From NCBI GenBank assembly GCA_016209425.1, contig JACQWA010000106.1:1-33541 (forward strand): 33,541 nt of DNA, given 5' to 3'. Both the position numbers and the translations under genes were made by a program. This DNA comes from Candidatus Rokuibacteriota bacterium. GTDB taxonomy: Bacteria > Methylomirabilota > Methylomirabilia > Rokubacteriales > CSP1-6. Each line of letters opens with the position of its first letter. Position 1 is the stretch's first letter. The notes beneath the pieces were generated by a model, which had not been told where the DNA came from, ran no database searches, and saw only the letters and a program-made list of their open reading frames with translations. This document shows, in pieces, positions 1 through 8,604 of the stretch.

Positions 1-2
1 GG

Positions 3-989
3 TGCCGGGAGGATCTGGTCCGCCTGGCTGGGGGTGGCAGCGACTTCGTGGCGGTGACCTTCACGGGCTCGGGAACGGCGGCCGTGGAGGCGGTGCTCTG
101 CTCGGCTGTGCCCCGGGAGGGAGCACTGCTGATCGTGGACAATGGGGTCTATGGCCGCCGAATGGTCCAGATCGCGAAGGCCCACGGGATTCCTGCTGAG
201 GTGATCCGACTGGACAACACGACGGCTGTGAACCCGGGCGACGTGGAAGCCCGGCTCAGCGCCCGGCCGGAGCTGAGCCACGTGGCGCTCGTCCACCATG
301 AGACGACGACGGGCCTGCTCAACCCGGTGCCCGCCGTCGTGGAGGTGGCGGCGCACCACGGCCGCGGGGTCATCCTGGACGCCATGTCCTCACTCTTCGG
401 TGAGCCGCTGGACGTCGGCCAGGACGGCCTGGACTTCGCCGTGGCGAGCGCCAACAAGTGTCTCCAGGGGATCCCCGGCGTCGCCTTCGTCCTGTGCCGG
501 CGGAGCGCGGTAGAGGAGTTGAAAGGAAGGGAGCCCCGCAGCGTCTACCTGGACCTCTACAGCCACTACGCCGCTCAAGAGCAGGACAACACGCCGTTTA
601 CCCCGGCGGTCCAGGTTTTCCACGCCCTGCGGCAAGCGCTCGCTGAGCTGGAGGCCGAGGGGGTCGAGGCGCGGATCAAGCGGTATTCGGAAAACGCCCG
701 CGTGCTGCGCGAAGGGATGGCTCGACTCGGCTTCGAGATCCTGGTGCCCGAGGGGGCGCGCTCCAGCATCCTGACGACCTTCCGGCTCCTCCCCGGGCTG
801 ACCTACGAGGCGCTCCATGACCAGATGAAGCGCCGGGGCTACGTGATCTACGCGGGACAGGGGGAGATCCGGAACGTTGCCTTCCGGGTCTCGAACATGG
901 GGACCCTGACCCCCGCCGACCTGGAAGACGCGGTCGCCGCCTTCGAGGCTTCGCTGGTCGAGTTGGGGATCCAGCGGCGAGTTCCGTGA
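3..989 (+). CDS. phnW: 2-aminoethylphosphonate--pyruvate transaminase (class V aminotransferase), 5' truncated by window start
   Basis: Frame open to the window edge (REDLVRLAGGGSDFVAVTFTGSGTAAVEAVL...); PhnW-like motifs HHETTTGLLNP, LDAMSSLFG, PLP-lysine region SANKCLQGIPG; stop TGA 987-989. Confidence 0.85.
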   Translation, partial: CREDLVRLAGGGSDFVAVTFTGSGTAAVEAVLCSAVPREGALLIVDNGVYGRRMVQIAKAHGIPAEVIRLDNTTAVNPGDVEARLSARPELSHVALVHHETTTGLLNPVPAVVEVAAHHGRGVILDAMSSLFGEPLDVGQDGLDFAVASANKCLQGIPGVAFVLCRRSAVEELKGREPRSVYLDLYSHYAAQEQDNTPFTPAVQVFHALRQALAELEAEGVEARIKRYSENARVLREGMARLGFEILVPEGARSSILTTFRLLPGLTYEALHDQMKRRGYVIYAGQGEIRNVAFRVSNMGTLTPADLEDAVAAFEASLVELGIQRRVP

Positions 990-1030
990 TAGGCTCGTAT
1001 CCCGACGGCCCAAACCCAAAGGAGGTGCCC

Positions 1031-2053
1031 ATGAGGCAAATGAACTATCGTCTCCCCGTGTTCGCTCTTATCCTGACCATGCTCCTCGGCGCCACGTTTG
1101 TCCCGCCGGCCATGGCTCAGAAGCAGACGGTCGTGATCTATACGGCGATCGAGAACGAGCAGATCACGGACTACAAGAAGTCGTACGAAAAGGGCCTCCC
1201 GAACATCGAGGTCAAGATGTTGCGCTTCTCCACCGGCGACATCTCGGCCCGCTTCATGGCCGAGAAGGACAACATGCAGGCCGACGTGATCTGGGGCGTC
1301 GCCGCGACCAACATGCTCATCTTTAACCAGGCGGGGCTGCTTGAGCCGTACGCCCCCAAGGGCCTCGAGCGGATCCAGCCCCTGTTCCGGGACAAGGCCA
1401 CCCCGCCCGCCTGGGTGGGGATCGACATCTACATGTCGGCGTTCTGCTTCAACACGGAGGTCGGGAAGAAGCACAACCTTCCGATGCCGACCTCGTGGGC
1501 CGATCTCACCAAGCCGGTCTACAAGGGCTACCTCGTGATGCCGAACCCCAACAGCTCGGGCACCGGCTACCTCTCGGTCGCCTCCATCCTCCAGCGCATG
1601 GGCGAGGCCGAGGGGTGGAAGTACCTGGATGCGCTGCACAAGAACATGGCCGAGTACACGAAGTCGGGCTCCAAACCGTGCAAGGACGCCGCGGCCGGTG
1701 AGCGCGCGATTGGCCTGTCGTTCGAATATGTGGCCCAGGCGATGAAGAAGCAGGGAAATCCGGTCGAGATGGTGATCCCCAAGGAAGGGGCCGGCTACGA
1801 GATGGAGGCCAACGCGCTCACGAAGAAGGGCGCCAGGAACCCGGCGGCCAAGCAGTTCCTCGACTGGGCCATCTCGAACGACGCCATGGCCCTCTACGCC
1901 AAGTACTGGGCCGCCGTCGCGGTGGCGGGGTTCCCGGTCCCCGAAGGGCTGCCGAAGGACATCAGCAAGGTCGTCTATCCGAACGACTTTGACTGGTCCG
2001 CCAAGAACCGCGACCGGATCCTGGCCGAGTGGACGAAACGGTACTCGAAGTAG
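1031..2053 (+). CDS. 2-aminoethylphosphonate-type ABC transporter substrate-binding protein (PhnS2-like)
   Basis: SD GGAGGT at 1021-1026, signal peptide MRQMNYRLPVFALILTMLLGATFVPPAMAQ, extracellular solute-binding fold; adjacent to phnW and an ABC ATPase/permease. Confidence 0.8.
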   Translation: MRQMNYRLPVFALILTMLLGATFVPPAMAQKQTVVIYTAIENEQITDYKKSYEKGLPNIEVKMLRFSTGDISARFMAEKDNMQADVIWGVAATNMLIFNQAGLLEPYAPKGLERIQPLFRDKATPPAWVGIDIYMSAFCFNTEVGKKHNLPMPTSWADLTKPVYKGYLVMPNPNSSGTGYLSVASILQRMGEAEGWKYLDALHKNMAEYTKSGSKPCKDAAAGERAIGLSFEYVAQAMKKQGNPVEMVIPKEGAGYEMEANALTKKGARNPAAKQFLDWAISNDAMALYAKYWAAVAVAGFPVPEGLPKDISKVVYPNDFDWSAKNRDRILAEWTKRYSK

Positions 2054-2130
2054 CCTGAGCGCCCGGCCCCCTCACCCTGCCCTCTCCCCCAAGGGGGCAG
2101 CCAGGTTGGCCCCGGCCGTCGGCTGAAGCC

Positions 2131-3228
2131 ATGGACACCTCTGTCTCTCGCCCGCCCGCCGTCGAGCTCGACGGCATCGCCAAGAAATTCGGCGACGTCG
2201 TCGCCCTCAGGAGCATCTCGCTCGCTGTCGGCGAGGGCGAGTTCGTGTGCTTCCTCGGCCCCAGCGGCTGCGGCAAAACGACCCTCCTGCGGATCATCGC
2301 CGGTCTCGAGCGTCAAAACGTGGGCGTGGTGAGGATGGCAAGTCGCGACGTCTCCTCCTTCCCGCCGAACGAGAGGAATTACGGCATCGTGTTTCAGTCC
2401 TACGCCTTGTTTCCGAACCTCACCGTCGCGCGAAACGTCGCCTACGGCCTGGAGACGCGCCGGGTTCCACGGGGGCAGATCGAGCGGCGCGTGGACGGGC
2501 TGCTCGAGCTCGTCCACCTGCGCGCTCACAAGCAGCGGTATCCGGCGCAGCTCTCCGGCGGCGAGCAGCAGCGCGTGGCCCTGGCCAGGGCTCTGGCCCC
2601 GTCACCCTCGCTCCTGCTCTTGGACGAGCCCCTCTCGGCCCTGGACGCCCGCGTCCGGCAGGCGCTGCGACTTGAGATCAAAGCGCTTCAGCGTCGCCTG
2701 GGCATCACGACGATCATGGTGACCCACGACCAGGAAGAGGCCCTGACCATGGCCGACCGCATCGTGGTGATGAACCACGGCGTCGTGGAGCAGATCGGCA
2801 GCCCGTTCGAGATCTACACCGAGCCCTCCTCCCTCTTCGTGGCCCGGTTCGTCGGCCACATGAACTTCATCCGCGCGACGGCCTGCGAGCGCCCGGGATG
2901 GGCGCGGGTGGGCTCGGTGGAACTGCGCCACCGTCCGGGCCTCACGCTGCCGGCCGGCTCCCGCCTGACCCTGGCGATCCGTCCGGAAGAGATCCTGATC
3001 GGCCCGGCGGCCCGGAACGGGGAGAACCGGATCGTGACGCGCGTCTGCGCGATCCAGTTTCTCGGCGCCTTCACCCGCCTGGGCCTGGCCCTGCCGGGCG
3101 AGGCGCAGCCCACCCTGGAATGCGATGTCGCCGTGAACGCGCTGGCCGAGGTGGGCGTGCGTGAAGGCGCCGAACTCCCGCTCGCGCTCAAGCCCGAGGC
3201 CCTTCGGCTGTTTTCCGACGGAGGGTGA
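2131..3228 (+). CDS. ABC transporter ATP-binding protein (PhnT-like, 2-AEP type)
   Basis: Walker A GPSGCGKTT, signature LSGGEQQRVALARAL, Walker B LLLLDEPLSALD, C-terminal TOBE-like region. Confidence 0.88.
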   Translation: MDTSVSRPPAVELDGIAKKFGDVVALRSISLAVGEGEFVCFLGPSGCGKTTLLRIIAGLERQNVGVVRMASRDVSSFPPNERNYGIVFQSYALFPNLTVARNVAYGLETRRVPRGQIERRVDGLLELVHLRAHKQRYPAQLSGGEQQRVALARALAPSPSLLLLDEPLSALDARVRQALRLEIKALQRRLGITTIMVTHDQEEALTMADRIVVMNHGVVEQIGSPFEIYTEPSSLFVARFVGHMNFIRATACERPGWARVGSVELRHRPGLTLPAGSRLTLAIRPEEILIGPAARNGENRIVTRVCAIQFLGAFTRLGLALPGEAQPTLECDVAVNALAEVGVREGAELPLALKPEALRLFSDGG

Positions 3229-4985
3229 CCGGCGTGGCCATCCTGCCCGCCGATTCCCCGGCCGCGGCGATCCCGGATCGGGTCGTCCGCCACCGGGTGG
3301 ACGGAGAGACGGCGCTCCGCTACCTCCTCATTGCCCTCTTCGGCCTGTTTCTCTACCTCTTCGTACTCTATCCGATGAGCAAGGTGCTCTGGCGCAGCCT
3401 CCTCACCAACGACGGCGTGTTCATCGGCGCGGCCAACTACGTCCGCTACTTCTCGACCCCGGCCATCGCCGCGTCGATCACCAACAGCCTGTACGTCTCG
3501 GTCGTGGCGATGGTCGTAACGGTCTGCCTGGCGTTCGTCTACGCGTACGCGCTCACGCGCACGCTCATGCCGTGGCGAGGGGTCTTCCGGGTCGTGGCCA
3601 TGCTGCCCATCTTCGCGCCGTCGCTGGTCCAGGGGATCGCGTTCGTGTACGCCTTCGGCAACAACGGGATCTGGACGCGGCTGACCGACATCAACATCGG
3701 GGTCTACGGCGCCAAGGGCATCATCATGGCCGAGGTGTTCTACTGCTTCCCGCACGCCATGCTGATCCTGATCGCCGCCCTGGCGGCCACCGACGCGAGG
3801 CTCTACGACGCGGCGGCGGCGCTGGGCGCCTCCAGGCTGAAAACCTTCGGCACGGTGACGCTGCCGGGCGTCAAGTACGGGCTCATGAGCGCGTGCTTCG
3901 TGGTCTTCACCATGGTCATCACCGACTTCGGCGCGCCCAAGGTCATCGGCGGGAAGTTCTCGGTCATGGCGACGGAGATCTATAACCAGGTGATCGGCCA
4001 GCAGAATTTCACCATGGGCGCCACGGTGTCGGTCGTGTTGTTGATTCCCGCCCTGGTCGCGTTCGTCGTGGACCGCCTCGTCCAGCGGCGGCAGTACGCG
4101 CTCGTCAGCTCGTCCGCCAAGCCGCTGGAGCCGAAGCAGAACCCGCCGGCGGAGTGGAGCCTGTTTGCCTACTGTGCCCTCATCGCGGCGAGCATCGCCG
4201 CCATCTACCTCGTCATCCTGGTCGTCTCCCTGGTCGACCGCTGGCCGTACCGGCTCTCCCTCACCCTCAAGCACTACGCCTTCGACACCGTGGGAGGGTA
4301 CACACCCCTGCTGAACAGCGTGTACGTGTCGGCGCTGACCGCGGTCGTGGGCACCTCGATCGCCTTCATCGGCGCCTACCTGGTCGAGAAGTGCCGGACC
4401 CGGGCCAGCGTGCCGCTCTATATGCTCTCGTTGCTGCCGGTGTCGATCCCCGGGATGGTGCTCGGGTTGGCCTACATCTTCACCTTCAACGTGTCGGGCA
4501 GCATCCTGAACCGCCTGTACGGGACGCTGGCCATCCTGGTCATCTCCAACCTGATTCACTACTTCACGGTCCCGTTCCTCACCGCCACCACCTCGCTGAA
4601 GCAGATGGACGCCGAGTTCGAGAACGTATCGGCCTCCATGGGGGTGCCCTTCTACAAGACCTTCTGGCGGGTGACCGTGCCGATCGCGCTCCCCTCGATC
4701 ATCGCCATCAGCATGTACCTCTTCCTGAACGCCATGGTCACGCTGTCGGCGGTGGTGTTCCTGGTGGCGCCCGGGACCGAGCTCGCCGCGGTGGCCGTGC
4801 TGTTGATGGACGACGCCGGGGACACCGCCCAGGCGGCGGCCATGTCGGTCCTGATCATCACGGTCGGCCTCGCAGTCCGGTCGGTGTACTGGCTCCTCCT
4901 GCGCGGGGTCACGCGGCGCACCCAGGCCTGGACCGCGACGGCCCCCCCTCAGGTCGCGGTGATGGGTACTGGGTCGCTGAAGTGA
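3225..4985 (+). CDS. ABC transporter permease, fused double-domain (PhnU2-like, 2-AEP type)
   Basis: 586 aa with two hydrophobic permease halves, each with an EAA-type loop (DAAAALGASRLKTFGTVTLPGVKYG; ENVSASMGVPFYKTFWRVTVPIALPS); GTG start overlaps the upstream TGA. Confidence 0.85.
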   Translation: MTGVAILPADSPAAAIPDRVVRHRVDGETALRYLLIALFGLFLYLFVLYPMSKVLWRSLLTNDGVFIGAANYVRYFSTPAIAASITNSLYVSVVAMVVTVCLAFVYAYALTRTLMPWRGVFRVVAMLPIFAPSLVQGIAFVYAFGNNGIWTRLTDINIGVYGAKGIIMAEVFYCFPHAMLILIAALAATDARLYDAAAALGASRLKTFGTVTLPGVKYGLMSACFVVFTMVITDFGAPKVIGGKFSVMATEIYNQVIGQQNFTMGATVSVVLLIPALVAFVVDRLVQRRQYALVSSSAKPLEPKQNPPAEWSLFAYCALIAASIAAIYLVILVVSLVDRWPYRLSLTLKHYAFDTVGGYTPLLNSVYVSALTAVVGTSIAFIGAYLVEKCRTRASVPLYMLSLLPVSIPGMVLGLAYIFTFNVSGSILNRLYGTLAILVISNLIHYFTVPFLTATTSLKQMDAEFENVSASMGVPFYKTFWRVTVPIALPSIIAISMYLFLNAMVTLSAVVFLVAPGTELAAVAVLLMDDAGDTAQAAAMSVLIITVGLAVRSVYWLLLRGVTRRTQAWTATAPPQVAVMGTGSLK

Positions 4986-5028
4986 GGGGAGCCGATCGAG
5001 TCGGCTCTCGCCTCGGCCAAGGTCACCC

Positions 5029-7455
5029 GTGACGGACCATTCCCGCGTCGTCATCATCGGGGGCGGGGTGGCCGGGTGCAGCATCGCCTACCACCTGTCG
5101 CGGTTGGGCTGGCGGGAGGTCGTTGTCCTCGACAAGGGCGAGTTGACCTCCGGCTCCACGTTCCACTCGGCCGGCCTCGTGGGGCAGCTCAGGTCCTCCG
5201 TGGCGTTGACGCGGATCAACATGTGGAGCGTCGAGCTGTACGACCGCCTCGGCGCGGAGACGGGAGGCGACCCGGGTTGGCGCAAGGTGGGGAGCCTGCG
5301 GCTCGCTTCCTCGAAGGAGCGGCTCCTGGAGCTGAAGCGCCAGGCCGGGTGGGCGCGGACCTTGGGGTTTCCCCTGACCGTGATCAGCGCGCGTGAAGCG
5401 GTGGACCTCTTTCCTCTCCTGAGCGCCGAGGGGGTTGAGGGGGCTGCCTACCTTCCCACCGACGGCCACATCGACCCGGGCGGCCTCACCTACGCCCTCG
5501 CCGACGGGGCGCGGGCCAAAGGCGTGAGGTTCCAGACCGGGGTGCGCGTTCGGGCCATCACGGTCGAGAACGGGCGGGTCTCGGAGGTCGTGACGGATCA
5601 CGGCACGGTCAAGACCGAGGTCGTCGTCAACGCCGCCGGGATCTGGGCGCCCGAGATCGGGCGGATGGTCGGGGTTCACATCCCGATCGTCCCGATGAGT
5701 CACCAGTACCTGACCACGAAGCCGATCGAGGGAGTCCGGAAGGATTTCCCGATCATGCGCGACCCCGACCGGCTCGTCTATTTTCGCGAGGAGGTCGGGG
5801 GGCTGGTCATGGGCGGCTTCGAGCGCCAGCCGGCGTCATGGGGACTCGACGGGATCCCGCCTGACTTCACCCATCGGTTGCTGTCCCCCGACTGGGAGCG
5901 CTTCAGCCCGCTGATGGAGAATGCGGTGTCCCGTGTTCCGGAGGTTGCGAAGGCCCAGGTGATCAGGCTCATCAACGGCCCCGAGGCGTACGCCCCGGAC
6001 GGCGAGTTCATCCTCGGCGAGGCGCCGGGGGTGAGGGGGTTCTTCGTGGCCGCCGGCTTCTGCGCTCATGGGATCGCCGGAGCGGGCGGGGTCGGAAAGG
6101 TGATGGCCGAGTGGATCGTCGAGGGACGGCCGAGCCTGGACCTCTGGCGGATGGACATCAGGCGGTTTGGGGCCCACTCCGCCGACCGCGCCTGCACCCT
6201 GGCGCAGGCGGTGGAGACCTACGCGACCTATTATGACATCCACTATCCCTTCGAAGAGCGTCGCGCCGGGCGAGGGCTCCGCCTGTCGCCCGCCTATCCC
6301 CGGCTTCAGGCCCTCGGCTGCGCCTTCGGCGAGAAAGCCGGATGGGAGCGGCCCAACTGGTTCGAAGTCAACACAAACGGGTTCAGGGCCACCTATGCGC
6401 CGGTCGGGTGGCAGCGCAGCCACTGGTCGCCGGCCATCGAGGCCGAGCACCGGGCGACGCGCGAGCGGGCCGGGCTCTTTGATGCGACCTCGTTCAGCAA
6501 GCTGGACGTCTCGGGCCCCGGGGCGCTGGCGCTGCTCCAGCGGCTCACCGACAACGAGATGGACAGGCCCGTCGGGTCGGTGACCTACACCCAGATGCTG
6601 AACGAGGCGGGCGGGATCGAGTGCGACCTGACCGTGACCCGCCTGGCGGCCGAGCAGTTCTTCCTCGTCACGGGCTCGGCCTTCGGCCCCCACGACCTGG
6701 CGTGGATCCGCCGCCACTTGCCATCGGACGGCTCGGTCTCGGCCGAGGACGTCACCGAGCGCTATGCCTGCATCGGCCTCTGGGGGCCCCTGTCCCGCGA
6801 GATTCTCCGCCTGACCACGACGGACAACGTCTCGAACGCGACGTTCCCGTACATGACGGCAAGGCCGATCAGCGTCGGCGGCGTGGGGCTTCTCGCGCTG
6901 CGGGTGACCTACGTCGGGGAGCTCGGATGGGAGATGTACGCGCCGACGGCTGAGGGCCTCACCGTTTGGGATGCCCTGTGGGGGGCAGGGAGAAACTTCG
7001 GGCTGCTGGCCGCCGGCTACCGCGCCATTGACTCGCTCAGGTTGGAGAAAGGGTACCGCTACTGGAGCGCCGAAGTGACGCCGGAGGACACCCCGTACGA
7101 GGCGGGCCTGGGATTCTGCGTGAAGCTCGACAAGGGAGACTTCATCGGCCGGCCGGCCGTGATCGCCCAGCGGGAGCGGGGACTCGAGCGCCGGCTGGTC
7201 TGCCTGACGCTGGCCGACCCCCTCGCCGTCGCGCTCGGCGGCGAACCCATTCTGGCCGCCGGCCGGCCGGTGGGCCGGGTGACGAGCGGAGGCTACGGCT
7301 ACACCGTGGCGAAATCCCTCGCCTACGGCTACGTGCCGGTCGCGCGCGCGACGGTGGGGACGCCCCTGGCTGTGGAGGTCTTTGGAGAGGCGATTCCCGC
7401 TCGCGTCGCTCCAGAGCCCCTCTACGACCCGGCGGGCGCAAAGATCAAGGCGTGA
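5029..7455 (+). CDS. FAD-dependent oxidoreductase/aminomethyltransferase (dimethylglycine/sarcosine dehydrogenase family, DAO + GcvT domains)
   Basis: N-terminal VVIIGGGVAGCSIAYHLSRLG dinucleotide fold; STFHSAGL flavinylation-type motif; C-terminal GcvT-like region (RAGLFDATSFSKLDVSGPGALALLQ...). Confidence 0.87.
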   Translation: MTDHSRVVIIGGGVAGCSIAYHLSRLGWREVVVLDKGELTSGSTFHSAGLVGQLRSSVALTRINMWSVELYDRLGAETGGDPGWRKVGSLRLASSKERLLELKRQAGWARTLGFPLTVISAREAVDLFPLLSAEGVEGAAYLPTDGHIDPGGLTYALADGARAKGVRFQTGVRVRAITVENGRVSEVVTDHGTVKTEVVVNAAGIWAPEIGRMVGVHIPIVPMSHQYLTTKPIEGVRKDFPIMRDPDRLVYFREEVGGLVMGGFERQPASWGLDGIPPDFTHRLLSPDWERFSPLMENAVSRVPEVAKAQVIRLINGPEAYAPDGEFILGEAPGVRGFFVAAGFCAHGIAGAGGVGKVMAEWIVEGRPSLDLWRMDIRRFGAHSADRACTLAQAVETYATYYDIHYPFEERRAGRGLRLSPAYPRLQALGCAFGEKAGWERPNWFEVNTNGFRATYAPVGWQRSHWSPAIEAEHRATRERAGLFDATSFSKLDVSGPGALALLQRLTDNEMDRPVGSVTYTQMLNEAGGIECDLTVTRLAAEQFFLVTGSAFGPHDLAWIRRHLPSDGSVSAEDVTERYACIGLWGPLSREILRLTTTDNVSNATFPYMTARPISVGGVGLLALRVTYVGELGWEMYAPTAEGLTVWDALWGAGRNFGLLAAGYRAIDSLRLEKGYRYWSAEVTPEDTPYEAGLGFCVKLDKGDFIGRPAVIAQRERGLERRLVCLTLADPLAVALGGEPILAAGRPVGRVTSGGYGYTVAKSLAYGYVPVARATVGTPLAVEVFGEAIPARVAPEPLYDPAGAKIKA

Positions 7456-7990
7456 TCTGCCGCGTCAGGCCCGCGGCCAGCAGCGCGACCTTGGAGACCG
7501 ACTCGGTGATCCGGTCGTCGAGCGCCATCTGGAGCGCCTCCCTGAACGGCACCACGCGGCGCTCGAAGAACTCGTCGTCGTCCGACGGGAGCGGATCCGC
7601 CACGAGGTCTTCGCCGACGTAGCAGTAGGCCGTCTCATCGAGGTAGGCGTTGGAGGGGAAGAAGCGGCAGAGGAACGTGAGCCGGCGGGCCCGGTATCCT
7701 CCCTCCTCTCGGAGTTCGCGCTGGGCCGCGTCGTCGGGAGACTCGCCCGCCACCGCCCCCCCGCCCGGCAGCTCCCAGGAGTCGCCCCGCGCCAGGTGGC
7801 GGAACTGCCGTACCAGCACAACGTGGTCCGGGTCCACGAAGGCCACCACGCCCACGGTCACACCAACCGCCAGGATCGGGTAGGTCTCCTCGCGCCCGGT
7901 GGGGAGCCGCCAAACGTCCTCCCGGAGCGTGAGCTTGCCGCGCGAGTGGATCGGGGTGGAGCGGACGAACGTCCACGGTCCTCGATTCAT
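7445..7990 (-). CDS. NUDIX hydrolase (ADP-ribose pyrophosphatase-like)
   Basis: NUDIX box GGGAVAGESPDDAAQRELREEGGYRA; SD AAGGAGG upstream of ATG on the minus strand. Confidence 0.85.
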   Translation of the reverse strand: MNRGPWTFVRSTPIHSRGKLTLREDVWRLPTGREETYPILAVGVTVGVVAFVDPDHVVLVRQFRHLARGDSWELPGGGAVAGESPDDAAQRELREEGGYRARRLTFLCRFFPSNAYLDETAYCYVGEDLVADPLPSDDDEFFERRVVPFREALQMALDDRITESVSKVALLAAGLTRQITP

Positions 7991-8034
7991 GGGCTCCTCC
8001 TTGCCGATCCAGAATACCAGGAAGCCGTCGCCGG

Positions 8035-8063
8035 TTGACAGGGCGGGGGCCGGCCGGTATCGT
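8035..8063 (+). promoter_or_regulatory. sigma-70-type promoter for the 8074 small ORF (near-leaderless)
   Basis: TTGACA (8035-8040), 17-nt spacer, TATCGT (8058-8063), ATG at 8074. Confidence 0.55.
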
Positions 8064-8073
8064 TACTCTCGGG

Positions 8074-8319
8074 ATGGCGCGCGACAAGCACGTCGACGGG
8101 CTGATGGAGAAGCTGCTCAGGGCTATCGAGTGCTCGCTGGCCGCGTCCCAGGCCGCGCGCGAGACGGTGGAGGAGATCCTGAAGCGGGGGGCCGAAACAT
8201 CGATCTTCTTCGTCGGGACCGGCGCCGACCCGAACCCCTCCCACGGCGAAGACGTGGAGCTGACGCCGCAGGACCGGGAATTTCTCCGCACGCTGTCGAT
8301 CCGCCCCGATTCCACCTGA
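8074..8319 (+). CDS. small hypothetical protein (81 aa, helical N-terminus)
   Basis: ORF MARDKHVDGLMEKLLRAIECSLAASQ... with a well-placed promoter; no recognised domain. Confidence 0.6.
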   Translation: MARDKHVDGLMEKLLRAIECSLAASQAARETVEEILKRGAETSIFFVGTGADPNPSHGEDVELTPQDREFLRTLSIRPDST

Positions 8320-8327
8320 TCCCGCCC

Positions 8328-8585
8328 ATGCGCGGTCTTCTCTTGCTCGGGTGGCTTCTTCTCCTCGCGGTGCTGCTCTGGCCGATTGTGCGGCGCTTCC
8401 TCCCTCCGCGCCGGGCTGGTGCCGGGCGGCCCCGGGCGATCCAGGATGAGCTCGTGAAAGACCCCGTCTGCCAGACGTATGTCCTCCGGTCCCGAGCCGT
8501 CACGCGGGCCGTGGGCGGGGTGACCCGCTACTTCTGCAGCCGGGAATGCGCGGCACGATTTGCCGCCATCCGGGGCGAGAGGTGA
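8328..8585 (+). CDS. small membrane-anchored protein with YHS/TRASH-like metal-binding motif
   Basis: N-terminal TM helix LLLLGWLLLLAVLLWPIV, then KDPVCQTYV...RYFCSRECAARFAA (DPVC...FCSxxC). Confidence 0.7.
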   Translation: MRGLLLLGWLLLLAVLLWPIVRRFLPPRRAGAGRPRAIQDELVKDPVCQTYVLRSRAVTRAVGGVTRYFCSRECAARFAAIRGER

Positions 8586-8604
8586 GCGCGGGGGAACGGC
8601 GACT

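Noticed and set aside
2814-5084. 756-aa minus-strand ORF
   Set aside because: Antisense to clear ABC transporter genes; composition rich in H/R/G/D/E/Q typical of mirrored high-GC coding frames; no recognisable motifs.
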